Source: Setaria digitata (taxonomy: Eukaryota; Nematoda; Chromadorea; Rhabditida; Setariidae). Taken from it: DNA of 64,000 nucleotides. Under the pieces are notes generated by a model that made no database searches, had not been told where the DNA came from, and saw only the letters and a list, made by a program, of their open reading frames with translations. Where the stretch lies: the NCBI GenBank assembly GCA_003640385.1, contig RCAB01000151.1, positions 62,001-126,000 of the forward strand. Direction: 5' to 3'. Within the stretch, counting starts at the first letter, position 1, and each line of letters opens with the position of its first letter. A program made the translations under genes and the position numbers. Of this stretch, positions 27,039-42,000 are shown one piece after another.

Positions 27039-30000
27039 GTTAGTTTTAATTTGTTTTTTGAATTTAAAATCAACATAAATGAGATGAACAATAAATATAT
27101 GATGAAAGAGCTACGGGAATCCTTCAGATTCTCTGTACCGGCAAATTCCCCTTTCGCTGACTGAAATTAAACGGAAAGCAATATGAAATGCATTTGAAAA
27201 GAGACATTCCAAATGTCATATTTGCGGCTTAGATAGATGTTGAAATTAAATTATTCTATTTTTCGAACTTAACAATATCCAGTGGAGAATCATTTACATG
27301 TAATGCTCCAATTCTACTCTTCTTCATTAGCACATAAATTCAATTATCATCAATTTTCAGTTCCCTGATGTATTAGAACTGTTAAGCTTTATCAAGTTAA
27401 TTAATTTAATGGCTAATTGCTAATCATCCTTTCCGTTACGTGATCATTCCTCAATGACTGATCGAAATGTTAGTCATGAAGAAAGATTTCCGCATGAGTA
27501 TTTAATTATCTAAACACGAAAATGCTTAAATTTCGACTAAAATGTCCTTATTTTTCAATTTTAAAACAGAGTAAATCGGAAGATATTCATTCGTTTTTCC
27601 ACTGACAAAAACTCTCTCCTTATCTATTCTTCCTTCAATTCTCTTTCATATTTTATATACCAAAATTGGCAACCATCAACAAGATGAATGAGAAATATTT
27701 CACTTTTTATAACTTGTAATTTTCAAAATTCCCCTACTGCTCACGTTTACTTCCCGCATTATCGCTTTATCACCATTACTCATAACGATCATAGTGCCGT
27801 TAACTAGTCGAAGAATCTTTTTTGTTTTTTTTTTTTACGCTATGATTGATCAGTAAACGGCGGATACGGCGATGAATATCATGCTGAAATGCAGAGGGAA
27901 TCGTATAATTAGCTTTTTTTCCCCACCTCTCCTTTCTTTACGATAAAAATCTCACCAAATTTCTGCGGTACGTTTGGAATTGTGGTAAGTATCCTCTTGT
28001 AGCTTTCCAGTCTAGGCATATTCACGTATGTAAAGCGTGAAATCGTACAAATGATAATCATATATAAAATTAATCACACTTTTTAGACTAGATCGTCCGT
28101 GTAGTAAGTAGCAGTGAGCAACGGAGGGCCAGTCAGACTAGGATAAATTTCAGATTTTTCATTCTTTCAATTTTATCATCATTATATATACAGTAGATTC
28201 TTGGAATTGATTGGTTAGCATATTGAGATTTCTCCTTCAACACTTCTTTTAATTTTGAAAATTTGATTAAAATTTGCATAAATTTAGATCCAGAAATATG
28301 ATCTATTAAAAGGGATAACTTGTGCCTATCGTTTCATATATGTCTAGGGAATGTGAATCTGGGGTAATTTGATATGACAGACAGCTTCATCCTTAGGCAC
28401 TGACAGAAAGATGAAATTATAGTATGAAATCAAACAAATTTTTGAACTGTGATGGGGAATTTAGGACTTGGAAAAAAAATTTGCATATGATTATGGCTTA
28501 TGGACAGGTTAGAAAGAGAAGAATATGATAATGAAAGAGAGATGAAATGGTAAATTTTTCTGATAAAAAAAAAATTTTTGGATAGGAAGAAATTTCATTC
28601 ATTCTTCGCTTTTCCCAGCATTATCTGTGCTATCGATCAGGAAAGAAAGGCTAAGCTGAAAATGAAGATATTTGATGATTTCCTGAAATAACCCGATAAT
28701 GAATGACCAATGAACTAATTGAAGAGAATTGATTGGTAATGCTGATAACATTTATCCTTATCAGTCTGACACTGGCCACTGTTAACTATAAAATGCCTCC
28801 CTGTTGTTAGTTGAAAATCAACACTGGAGATGTGAAATGAATGTTTTTTAAGGTTTTTTTTTTTTTTAATTCAATTAATGCAATTTAGAATTCAAAAGTT
28901 TTATCAGATATAAATTCAAACAAAGTTTTTTGGGACATCAGCATTTGCAAAANCTGGAGATGTGAAATGAATGTTTTTTAAGGTTTTTTTTTAATTCAAT
29001 TAATGCAATTTAGAATTCAAAATTTTTATCAGATATAAATTCAAACAAAGTTTTTTGGGACATCAGCATTTGCAAAAGTGTGAGCAGCTTGAAACTTTCA
29101 AAAGTTCAGCCATTTCTTTTGTCATTAACAACTTTGCTATGAGCTTATTTAGTCAGCAAGATAATATAGTTTGTTATTAAGTTTATTTATTTATAGTTTG
29201 TTATTAAGTTTGTTTATTTTAATGACCAAAATTTGTAAAAAAAAAAAAAGTTTGTCTTTACTTCCTTCTTTTTGTGCAAATAAACTTGTAATCACAATTA
29301 ATGGTAAAATAATTGCCAGAAATTGCTAGTAATTAGTCTAAGAAATGGATATGCGTATAATTCCGGTAAATACCATTCCCACTTTACATTTCTTGAAAAT
29401 ATGACACAACTAAATCTGTCTCTCTCAACTTATTAGAAATAAATTCTAAGCTAATAAGCTGCATTCTTCTCTCTTCTCCAGCTCGTCAAATATCCATAAT
29501 CCAAATAAGTATATTAGATAATTATAAATGGCAGTTCACTTTTCGCTCCGATAAGTTTTATTGTAAACCTAAAAATGAAATTTTATCAGTCAGATTGTGC
29601 ATTAGCTTACACGTAACCTGACGTATTTCTGTAGAGATCGTTTCGAGAATGGCTTAATATTGAAATGCATGAGAGAGGAAAATGGTAGAATGAGTTTAGC
29701 AGTTTAAGCGCTAGAATATACGAGCATCTATCAGAAACTCAAAATGTTTTACAGACTTCAGACTCAGACTTGAAAAGAAAAGAAATCTGAAGGAGCAGTA
29801 TGTAAAATTATAGTGAATGATTAATTTCGGCAGTAGACTTAGCACTTAATCAGATTTGTGTATAAAAATGCTTTTGATTTGGTAAGAGATATTTCGTATT
29901 GATATGGTTTGTATTATGTGGAAGTGATGAATGTGATAATGATATTTAAAATTTTTCCCATGAATTTTTGCTTATTTCATGCGATTCAAATAAATTATGT

Positions 30001-33000
30001 GATAAATTTCAAAGAAACAAATAGCAGCTTTCAAATATCTATTCTGCTTCTTTCACCATTATTTTGTTCTCGAAATAGCCAATTTATAAGCAGAATAGCA
30101 AGATTATGTATTTTTATGTGAAATATTAGTTGTGAATGGAAAATTTCCTTTATTTCATCCTATCACTGCTATAAAACGGGAAATTAAATTCCGGCTTTTT
30201 AAAAAAAATTCACATCAGATCAGGTTAAAGTTGCAGTTAATGTTTGAAAAGGAATGAAAGAAGACTTTTATATTCTTGGAAATTATTTTTTAATATTATC
30301 ATGTGAATCTAATAATTAATAAAGTAAGAAATTGTTTTAATAAATTTCTCTCCGTATGAATGGCACAAATTAGCTTTATCGGAAGTAGCCTTATCAGCTT
30401 ATCAGCTATCGGGGACTAAAAGATCAGATTGATTACTAAATTTAATACTTAATACTGCACAATACATTTTCTAGCTGAAGAAAATTCACTTAATATATTT
30501 TTTATTCTATTTGTTACTAGTGGTTTTGTCTTTGGTAATTTCTAAAACTGTAAAATTCTAATGGCTATTTTATTTATAAATAAGGAGATTTTTGAAGACA
30601 TTGGAAGTCGGCATGCTAACTTATGAATCAAATGATAGGATAAGAATTCCGTAATTATCAGTATTGATAATTTGTTATTGGTAATGATGATATAGTTGAA
30701 TAATTATTAGCAACAGTAGTAGCATTAGTACTTCAGTATGAAGTGGATCATTCTGGATGATTGCTTCCCGAAATTATTGGTAAGAGTTGAAGGATGTCAA
30801 AGGGATGGCCAAATATAACTGGCCTGGATTTCGTTCGGTTGCTTTTTCTAAGGCACACTAATGAACCATAAGAACCTTTCATCTATGAAAATTTTCCCTT
30901 TTCTACGCTGTAGTCAGTAAACAATTTCTGGGAAAAATAAAATTTCATTAATGAAATCTATAAAATTTTAAGCAAAGTTTTCATGAGAAATTCAAATTTT
31001 AATGCAATAATTGTTTATGCGTAATTTTTTGCTCCGAAACATAAATAATTATCATTCACATCTTATATTACAGTGAAATTTCCATCCTGGAAACCAATGG
31101 AAATAATAAAATTGTGTCAATTCAAATTTCAACAGAACCACTGGAATGGTCTCTTTCGTTATGTTTTCCTGTTTTTAATTTTTTTTTTTTAACAAAACTG
31201 TTTGCATTTGCAGATGGTTTTTGACAGCAGTTCTTTTTTTTTTCGTGATAACTATAATTCTGAGGAGTTCCCTATCATTTAATCTATATCACTTAGCTAT
31301 ACAGAAGTTGTATGAGCTTCCCATGAATGATGGATAGATAGATGAGGTGATATGATAGATAAAAATAGATATAGTATCATATTAAATATGTGAAATTTTT
31401 GAAAATTTAATTAGAATTCAAGAACTGCATACTTGGTAATAAAATCAAATGTGAAAAATAAATGATTAGAAAGGGAGAAAAGAGAGAGAGAGAGAGAAGA
31501 AATAGCCTAAAGAGTCTATTCATGCGGATCATCCGGATGCACTGATATCAGATGATCAAATCTCTCTTGATTCATTGCGTAAGACAGATTTCCCGAGGAG
31601 GAGGACGGAGAGGAAGAAAGGGAAATTTCATTTGTCACATTTAGATTTGATAGTTTTATTAATAATGGAGTTAGAGGAGAAGTAAGAACCTAAGGTATCT
31701 GCCGGTGAAATCTTATTCCTAGCATCTTGTGATGTTTACGACAATTCTTTATTTTCCCTTTACACAATTAACCGCACATTCTATCATCGATAGTGATCAG
31801 CTGAAAATCGAACTTCATCATCACTTAAGAAAATAGACGAGATCAGTAATTCGAGAATCTTGAATAGAAATTAAATTCAAACCTGTTCGCTTAAAAAGAA
31901 AAAAATATCTGCGCTTCGTGTGCTTGAAATTAAATCTTTTTTTTTTTTTGATCGGAAAATTGGAATGAAGAAAGAATTGGTGAACGGATAGGGAGACCCA
32001 AGAAGAAGGAAGAAACTGAAAGGGAATGAGGCACAGAAGAAGGGAATGGGAATGATGAAATAGTGTCACTTGAAGTTGTCACATTTAATTAAGCTTTTAA
32101 TTCGTCAGGCTTTGTAATGAATTTTTAAAATAAACGAAATACATTAAATTCAGTTTTTATCCAATTTTTGTGAATATCACTTTTGGCTCTCGAAAATTCC
32201 CAGATGTTAAAAAAGTAATCAATTGAACACTTAGGATTTCTCACTAAATCACTTCATCTTTTCCGGTAGCTGAAGAAAATATTTCCCATTAATCATATTA
32301 AGTAATTAAAACTATAATCAATAAAAACATATTATAAAAGAAAAAAAAAATCTATTCAGTGATTTAGTCAATTCTTTTCTCTTCTTTTTGAATAAAATAA
32401 AATATTTTTGCTACTAGAGGCATTCACCTACGATATATTAAAAGTAATATGCGTACAAATGCACCAATCAATCTGACTGATTTGCCGAAACGAGATGTGA
32501 TATATCTATCATTCATTGTAAATACTTAAAATTCGTCATTAATGATTAATTAGTGTCAACATTTGGAATACTATCGAAAGGTAAGGAAGGACAGATAAAG
32601 CGGTAACATGAAACAGAAATCGGTGAAATTTTCTGGTAAGGGAAATTCGATGAGATTCCTGTTGGGAGGAAATTTTGACATCTGTAATATTTGTTGATCG
32701 GATTAACTCATAAGAACAGATGCTTGTAGTTCTTGTGGTCGGATGTTGTTTTAGTAGAAGTTTGAGTAGTAGTGGCAGTAATTGCTGTTGCTGTTGCTGA
32801 TAATGATGGCAATAAGCTGGAAATTTTCAAATAACTTTTAATGATAAGATAATAAAAGGAGCCGTTAAAATGATAAACAAAAAAAAAAAGGAAAGGAGCT
32901 TGATTTTCTTTTTTTTTAAATCACCAAAAAAAAAAGAAGGAAAATTGAGTGATTGATTTTAGTTTTGGAGTAAATTCTATTTTGAAATGATAAATCATTC

Positions 33001-36000
33001 TTTTTCCGCTTAACAATAATCTTATTTAATTGTGCTTAAGCTTAATCTTATCTGTTTTTTTTTCGGCTTCTGTATTAGAATATTTTCACTTCTTCATTTT
33101 TTTCCAAGTATTCATTAATTTTCAGTTCCTGCTACCTAATTTTTTATACTTTGGCAAGCCTGAAATTTGATCTTTCTTAGTTCACAGATTGCAATAGGCA
33201 AAAGAACAGACAACTAATTGTTTCGATTTTCATTTTTTTTTTTTTTTTTAATACACCGTAAAATGTCGTTGACACACAGTGTCTGCTAATTTGAAATTAG
33301 TTTTTCATCAAATTGAGCCATAAATTAGGGGAATTTCTCACTTCCCTTCCATCTGCAGCCATTTAATTTCATTCGATAAGCCAAAAAAAAAAAAATTTTT
33401 TTTATTCGAATTGGTGGACAGTGAGCGAAAAATTGTGAAGCAGAAAAAAAGCCCAATTAATTCTCTTCATTTTTATTGTAAATTAATGGAAAATGAGAAT
33501 GAGTGAGTTGGGGAGATGAGTTCGAGAGAAGGTGACATTAGTGTGACATTTTTATATCTTGAAAAGATCGAAAGGATGGATAAGAATGACCAAAAATTTT
33601 ATCAACAAATTAAGCCAAGGAGAGAGAGCAAAAGAAAATGTTAGTATATTAATGGATGAATGTATATGAGATATAGAATTTCAATTATAGCTTAAAATTC
33701 ATCAAGAAAAAAAATTAAAATCAATTAAAAATTCTGTGCTATACCAATAGAGTGAAATATAATTTGATAACTTATCGGGAATTTTTGAGAAGAAATACGG
33801 TAACCGTGTAGTATTTTGTGTTTGGTTAATGTTTGTGTCATATATTTATTCACTTTCATATAATATTCTAACTTGTTCTCACTTTGAAGAAAGTAAAAAA
33901 TGAGTTTTTGATGATTGATACATACAGTAGTACTAAAGCTACTAGCTTTTGCTTGGTATATTTACTTTTCAGGAAGTTTTGAGAGGTATTGAGGATTGCA
34001 TAACAAAGCAACTGTTCTCTGAATACATCGAGATATCCGAGATCTCGATATGACATACAATAGCTGAAGGCATTCTGGTATCTGTGTCAAGCATAATCAC
34101 TAAATAAACAAAAAGGAGAATGATATCTTCCGTTCAGCTGTACTAACATTATCATTTTAATGTTTGCAGTAAAGGGAAGAAGGAAGAAATTGAGGAATTT
34201 TTCTAGTATTATCCGGGAAAATTAGGACATTTGATAAGTGTACGGGAAAGAGAGGCAAGGTATTGCAAAGAAATATTTCATTTTTGTGTGGGATATTTTT
34301 AATGAAAAGGATAAGAATCGTTATCAAATGATAAATGATATCTATTTCCTTTTTTGAAACTAAATTTGAACAAGAAAATTGGAGAGTTTTGTTTGCACAT
34401 ATAATGAATATTGGAAATGAAATGAGAAGTTCTTGTTGGACGAAGAGAAGAGGATGACATCGATAAAAGCTTCGTCATCGACTTTACTGCCTTCAGGCTT
34501 CAAAGTATTCCATTCCTTTAAGTGGTATCCAACAGAGCGCTCTACCAAAACTAATTTTTGTTCAGTAAATAGAAGGCTGTTAGTAAGACTGAAAAGAGGG
34601 GTGGTTTAGACTGTAAATATGAGTCTGAGGTAATTCATTGTGTTTTCCATTGTAGCTTGGGGATTGCTTCATTATCATCATTATCCTTCCAGATAATAAT
34701 ATATAAATGAATGGGATAATCAATAGCATATACACATTTATAGCTACTCCTTTTGGGATGATGAAAGCTTCCGAATTTGATTGCATTAATTGATAGGTCA
34801 GCGTATATTGGCTAATTAACAAAGCATATAGCTAGTGTTATTTGGGAATTCACGAAATAAATTAGCATTTATTGTTTCGAAAAAGTAATTAATTTTTATA
34901 TCTTCTAAATGCGATCAGAAAATCAGCCAGTCAGTCAGGGCGGTCAGTTGCTCTCCATAGAAACGCTGATCAAATTAAGCAATTCGAATATTTTCAGGGA
35001 CTATAAAGAATTTGATTTCTTATTTTTGAAAATTCTGAAAATTACGAATACAGACACATATTAACCGCTAATGGATAACTAGGCTGGAATTTTGGCTATT
35101 AACGAAAAAGTTCTTTAGTATTTATTTTTATTTATCGTTATCATATTTAAAATTCATCCTTTTTTTCTTTCCTGTGCAAAGTTTGTACTTACAAATTAAC
35201 TAAAATCCGAAATTCAGTAGTTTATCTCTTACTTCTAAAGATGTTCTTTCTACCTGTTAGTCTTACTTGTACCTTCAAACTTTGAACTTCCACTAGTAAG
35301 TTGTTAATATTTGACTGGGAAAATAATAATTTCTTCTCTATCATCTCATCTGATTTTCTTTGCAGATGGACCATTCCAGAAAATCTTTTGTGAAGGTGAA
35401 CAGGCTAATTTGGAATGTCCAATCGGAAGGTATATCGCTATAAGATTAGCAAATTATGGACGTTTCACCTTAGGCCTCTGCAATCCAAGTCATCGTACTG
35501 ATTTGAGTACCACATGCCAGAATGACAAAACTTTGGCTATATTGAAGTTAAGGTTAGTTTTTTCATAACTTTATTCTCAACTTCTCTTTTCTAACAAACA
35601 AAAAAACATCTTTAAATGTTACATTTGCATCTCCCTTACAATAATTCCGTCAAATTTTCCAGTTTTTTCCTAATTATAATTAATTGCTCATAAAGAATTT
35701 GGGGTTATTTGTTTATAGGGGAACTTGAAAATTATTATCATTTCTAAGTGAATTTATTCATTTCTTGCTCCTTTCCTCCTGCTCTTTCTCGACTACCTTC
35801 ATCGTCTTATTTGAAACATCCTATTCATTTTTTTTCTTTTTTTTTAAGTCACAAGAATGCAAGATGGAGTAGTATTATATAATTCTCATGATTATTTTAT
35901 TATACTCAATCCACAGTGGCATTTTTACTTTCATAAATAACACATTTTGTGTTTGAAAATTGCAATGTTTCTATTTCGATCTTGTCCATTGCATCCATTA

Positions 36001-39000
36001 TTTGGCCTAATTAGTTAAACAATTTTAGTGAAATGAATTAATTTAGCTGGCCTCTTTCAGTTTATTGATCATTATAATTATCAGCTACGAACTGTAACTT
36101 TTTTTTTACCATTTATCATTGAAGGTTCGGAAGGGAAATTTCTTACGAAATTTTCTTACTTCTTTGTTGTTCCTTTTTTTACAATCTTCATATAATAGTT
36201 AATCAGAACTTCATTCCTCCTCTCTCTCCCTCCCTCTCTGTTCCTGTCTCTCTCTCTCTCTCTTTCTGTTGTAATATTATACTGTAATGGTTTTCTTAGA
36301 AAAAAAATTTCAGGAAATTATAAATTAAGAAAGATTGTGAAGAGATGCATCAGAAAAGATTTTTTTTTTTTTAAATAGGGATTTTTCCTGCTGAGACTGC
36401 ATTAAAATTAAAATTTTTCTAAGGAATCTTTTGTCCTTACCAACATCGTCGAAGAAGTTTGTTTGAAATTTTCAGGATTAAATTCGCTGTAATATATTAT
36501 GGTTTTAAGGAATTGAAATAATGCTGCAGTATTTCCATTCAAACATTTTCAACAAATTTTGTCTTTAGAAAGGAAATCAACAAAATTATTTGTTCCTCAA
36601 GAAGACATTTGTTGGATAAAAAAATAAATCCAAATCGTAATATTACTTGCTTACCGTACTACTTGTTCTGGATTATTCACCCTGAAAATGGATCCTTTTG
36701 AAAATTAAACATATCGGTTTGCACTTAATAGTGTTTCGTGTTTCCATTGGGTAATCTTGATTGTCTAATTATTCAACCAAAGGAAAAAAAAAAAAAAACT
36801 TAGTCATTAAATACTTTGTAAATACGGAGAAATTTCATACAAATTATAAAGAAGAAAAAGACATTCTGGGATAGACGTAGAGCAGCACTTCAAAATCTAC
36901 CTCGATCCGAATTCCAGAAACTTCTTCACCAGCATTAATCCTTAATGTTGAAGAAGTTTCACGTTGATCAGGAAGGCGAGTACCTTTGGCTTTCGAAATA
37001 TTGCTTGAAAAGGAAAGGAAGCGTACTAGAGCCGTGTCTAGTGTCCTAAAAGTTTACCTGTTCTTTCGTGGATAAGTTCATTACCTGTCTGCTCAATTTT
37101 ATTTGATAGGAGACATATCAAGAGGTTCAAGTAGCTGTTACTTTTTATCGACTTATCATAATATTTCTTAATTTCTCGTCATTTGATCCATTTGTTTGGG
37201 ATAAAGTCAACTGAACAACAGCTGTTACTGCTTACTGTATGTTAAACAAATGCTAAACATTAATTTACCTTAAGAAAAGCATGTATTACTGTAATGTGAT
37301 TTTGGCCCAAGTAAGCAAATCTGAAGTAGTCTCACAAAATGAAAAAAATTTTTCCGACCAGAACTATTTAAATTTTAATCTTTGTTCCATCAAAAAGTGT
37401 CTCGTGATCGATTCGATCATTATTTGCATTCAAACTTCATTTTCCCGAACTTAAAAGAAATTAATTTTTGCGCAAGAAAAATAAAATTTTACGTTTTTGA
37501 TAAATTTATCTAAGAATGTTTGAAAATTATATTCGAATCATTACAGAGCATATTAATAAATGTTTCATTCAAGTTTGACATAATGAGTTAATCAGCCGTT
37601 AACAGTTTGATTGTCTGATATATTTAGTTTAATCTTTACTGGCTGGTAATCGATCATTTTATCTTGTCATGAAAAAATTTCGGTCTAGTCTAAATTAAAA
37701 AAAGAAATGCGAGGTTTTTTTTTTCTGACAAATTTCTTGATATAATGCAAAAATTATCTCGAGCTGTGGAAAAAACTAAAGTCTTTTCATAAGATAATTT
37801 CAAGGATATGTGTGCCACGCATTTGACTAGCACGGCTTGAATGTTGAATGCTCTGAAATCGTAATAGTTATTTTCAATTTCCCATGCTGTTCAGGTTAGC
37901 AATTTTAATTTTATGCTAAACTTAACAAATTGTTCAAATTAATTTGCTGCTAAATTAAAAAAAAAAAAAAAAAGTGTCTTATTATTTAAAAAGAGATATC
38001 GATATTTCTGGGAAGGAAATTTTGTTTAAATAAGGAGTGAAATTTATCCGTTATGTTAGCTAACTAGGCATTAATTTGAATATATTGTTTTATCATGTAT
38101 TTTATAAATTGACAACCTTTTATCTTATTGCTCAATCTAACTTGGGCACTAATTAATTTAATGTCTTTTTGTGACGGTGACCTCTGGAAGCACTTACAGA
38201 AGAAAGCAGGTGTACCGACCTGTCTGTCCAATTTACCTTATAATCTGAACAGGTAGAATTTAACATTGATGGAAAGTAACAACAACAAATATGACACGCT
38301 TAAAGGGCAAAAAGGAAGCTTGAGTAGTTGAGTGCTGATGCGTGAAATTAGACTAGTCTAGGCACCGTTTTTCATAATAAGTATTTATCTTAGATATATA
38401 TATATATATATATATATATGCTTGTTTGGTAATTAAATGGTTATTCCTTTAATAGGGTAACAATTCGATAATTAAAAAAAAGAATGGGAAAAGGTGGGGA
38501 CCGAACAGCTATGCAGATGGCCTTTTCTCTTTCCCTCTTTTTTTTCTCTCTCATTTTCCCTCTATTTTTTCACTTTTCAATTTTGAAAATTACTATTAAA
38601 ATTCTTGCAATTTCATTCTCCTTAATTAACTATTCCTTTTTTTTTTTCGTCACCTTTACTTCATACTGCTCCTAAAATATTTTCTGAAATTTTTTTTTTT
38701 TTTTTTTTACAAGAATTTTTTCCCTTTTTTATTATTTGTTTCATTCTCAACTAATCAAAATTTGTTGTTTACAACTTGCAAACTGTTTTTATTAGTGAAA
38801 AATGAAATGAATGAAAGCTCGATGTGATTCTTTCTGTCTGAGAAAGAGTGAAAATTATCATCAATGGATTAAAAGGCTATTGTCAAATGTAAATAATGTC
38901 ACCATCCTTTCCGTTTGAATAAGTCGTTAATTACGGTTCCGTCCATGGAATCTCAAAAGGACGATGATGTCCTAAATGTGAAAAAAGAAAAGAAAGAAAA

Positions 39001-42000
39001 ATTATTGTCTCATATTACAAATTCAAGTATACAATTAGCAATTAATTGTCAATGATTGGCACTTTTGATCGGAGTAAAACCGCAAACCTATGTGTGAGTT
39101 GACTGAGTGATTATTGTAGTAATACAATAATAGATAAATTAGACAAACAGTTTCATTTTTCATTGTTAAATTTGAAACTTTTCTCTACCTGCTGATCATT
39201 TATCCTATTTCTTCTCTGGTATTGTAATAGTTATCTCCTTGTTCCAGTAATTAATTATTAAATTTCGATTTTTATCCTTCAGATATATAATATGGGTGAT
39301 ATAACTTTCCTTTTCTTCTTTTTTTTTTTTTTCATGAAGGGGTTAAAATATTAGCAAAAAGAGATTGTTTTTTTTTTAAATTCGTGTATTTCTGACACCT
39401 CATTTCAATGTAAAAAAAAAAAAAAAAAAAAGTTTAAAATATACAGGAATTAGATATTTGCGCCACTTTTTTTAATCAAATATCGCACATAAATTCAAAG
39501 ATGANTTTTTTAAATTCGTGTATTTCTGACACCTCATTTCAATGTAAAAAAAAAAAAAAAAAAAAGTTTAAAATATACAGGAATTAGATATTTGCGCCAC
39601 TTTTTTTAATCAAATATCGCACATAAATTCAAAGATGAATTATATTAGTGATAATGAAGTGAAGCAATTCACATTTATGTTCTGCTCCTAAGTTAAGCAT
39701 ATTAACTTATTTGCAATTTTAAATTCGAGAATATTTCGAATCATTCACATTAATTTACTGCGCTATTTTTGAAATTTGACATGATTTTAGATTTTATGTC
39801 ATATCTCAATCCAAATTTAAACACTTAATTGGAAAGCATACATTTAATCATATAGGAAATACATTTAGGATAGAATATTACGATTAAATGAAAGAGGTCT
39901 ATTTAATACCAGAGTTCAATACTCGAGAGTAGTGATCATCGAGAATAGCAATGGAATTTTGAGCAGTCCGTTAAAATGAATATCGCTCATTGATCATTCA
40001 AATTAGTCTACGTATCACGACACACACATACACCCACACACGTACACTCCTGCGTACATAGAAATTTCTTTGCGAATGTTTTCGCTGAAGAAGATGAGAG
40101 AAGGAAGGGGAAATTAAAGATGATAATAATATATTTCCAACAAATTGTCGTTATTTGATGTTGGGATGGTGGAAATGATTGATATATTGTAATTACACTC
40201 TACAGATGGAGTCTTTTCACGAATTCTAGCACATTTTGCTTATCAGTTAAGAAAGATAGGTAATGTTAGTTTGTACTGATAAATTGTCGACAGTATTGGG
40301 AAGTTGAAGGATGCGAAGCAGGGGAAGAGAAAAGTTTTGAAATGGCAATGAAAACAAGAAGTGAAATTTAAAAATTGAATTAAGAATGAAAGATTAATTA
40401 ATTATTAAAGGAAGGAAAAAGAACAGGAAAATAGAAAAAGTTTAAAAATGAAAAAAAAAAAAAGCGAAAATGAATCGGCAATTTACAGGTGAAAAAAATA
40501 GTATATTTAATATACTAAACAATGAATAGAAAAGATTTTTTTTTTGGTTGTTTTAATATTTGCTGGGAAAAAATTCTTTGTAACTTTTTACTTTTTCTGT
40601 CTTTTTATAGATGATGTGAAGTAATTTGAAAAGGAAAAATGGGCAAAATTTCATAATTTTGACGCCGGATAGTCTGACATCAAAAGGTAGACGAAAAGGG
40701 AAATCTTGAAGGACAATTTTGTTTCATTCAACGGATTATTTTCCTCATTCTCAGATTTTTTTCATCCTTTCTTTCCAGTTTTTTTTTTTTTTTTTTTTTT
40801 TTCGCTTTTTTTCTGGCTTTTTTTTTTAGCGAAAACAGTGAGTGGATCAATTGAGATGAAAATAATTTGAGGTATCGTTTGTGTCCTTTTCGTTATTTTT
40901 CTTCTTTGAATGAAAGTAAGAAAAGAGGGGGGGGGGGGGGGGGGAAAGCAAAATTCATACTTTAAAATATGAAATTATTGTTCAAAATTTATTTCTTCTA
41001 TAATATTGGAATAGTTAGAGATTTTCAAATTTAGATATGCAGCAATGTAAGCAGTAATTATATCTGGCATTCATCAATTAATACTTTAGAATATGAAACT
41101 AGAAAATTTAAAGTGCTAAACTGTTGATATTCAGGTGCAACTGTTGTCACTTTTAATCTGTTTAGATTCATTCAAAATGTGTGTTAGACAAAATGAATTG
41201 TAGATCAGATGATTAATTAAACTTGATAGATTCAATTGTAAATTATAAATTGCAAAGGCCATCTCCTCCAGCAATGCTTCATCTTTTTTTCTCATTTATA
41301 TTTGTATTAAGTTATTTTCTTAAGGGAATTTTTCTGTTGCATTGTTGGATAGAATATGTTATCAAGTGGTAAATTCATTTGTTGGCCATTTTCAGATGCA
41401 ATTACTGACATATCTCTTAGCCAATGGACTAGAGTTTTTGGCCAGTTAGTGCCTTTCGAAACGGATAATGAATAAGGAAAGAGCCATCACTAAGTCGAAA
41501 TTTTTCCTCACCAGTGCTACCTAGACTTTGAAACATGAGATAGAGTGAGTGAAAATAGGCAAATTTCTATCGAAATTTAGAGGAGAAAAATTCGTTGCTC
41601 TCTCAGCTTCATTATTTTTGATGAATGATTAAACTCCTACTACTCAGTTCATCTCGTATTCTCTTGATAAAGACATGAAAGATTTAAGGAGTATTTTTCA
41701 AATTTAAACCTAAGAGTTCATTAATTTACATTTGAGAGGTTTGCAATTCAGATTTGATAATTGAAACTTGAAGGAATTAGTAGAAGTTTTAAGTTGCATC
41801 AAGAAATTTGATGAAATATAAATTTGTGGTTTAGTTGCGACGATAAACAGCAATGTTTGTTTGATGTGGAAACGAGCCGTTTTGGTTTGGATTCATGTCC
41901 AGGGGAGCCAAAATACCTGGAGATTGTTTATTCGTGCATGGAAGGTACTGAAAGAATTTCATAAATTTTCAAACAAATCCACATCTTGCACCACGTATTT

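Larger units (their letters stand above)
27039..35365 (+). other. lat-1: lat-1 intron 1 (8.3 kb)
   Basis: It starts GTTAGT and ends TTTGCAG. It contains an N-joined duplication (28824-29077), a 27-bp tandem duplication near 29.17 kb, purine-rich stretches around 31.4-31.7 kb, and coding-like islands near 34.0 and 34.4-34.8 kb. The rest shows no recognisable feature. Long first introns in such genes often hold regulatory elements, but none can be identified by eye. Confidence 0.75.
35553..41834 (+). other. lat-1: lat-1 intron 2, part before the alternative exon
   Basis: No further lectin-like exon is visible. It contains CT-rich runs (36.22-36.27 kb), a hairpin at 36917-36960, a (TA)n tract at 38395-38419, an N-joined 133-bp duplication near 39.5 kb, a CA-rich patch near 40.02 kb, a purine-rich stretch near 40.3-40.47 kb and a poly-G run at 40927-40944. 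Confidence 0.7.

Noticed and set aside
34500..34560. tRNA-like string (GGTAGAGCGCTCTGTTGG) on the minus strand
   Set aside because: No matching anticodon arm, T-arm (GGTTCGAAT) or acceptor stem can be formed around it.
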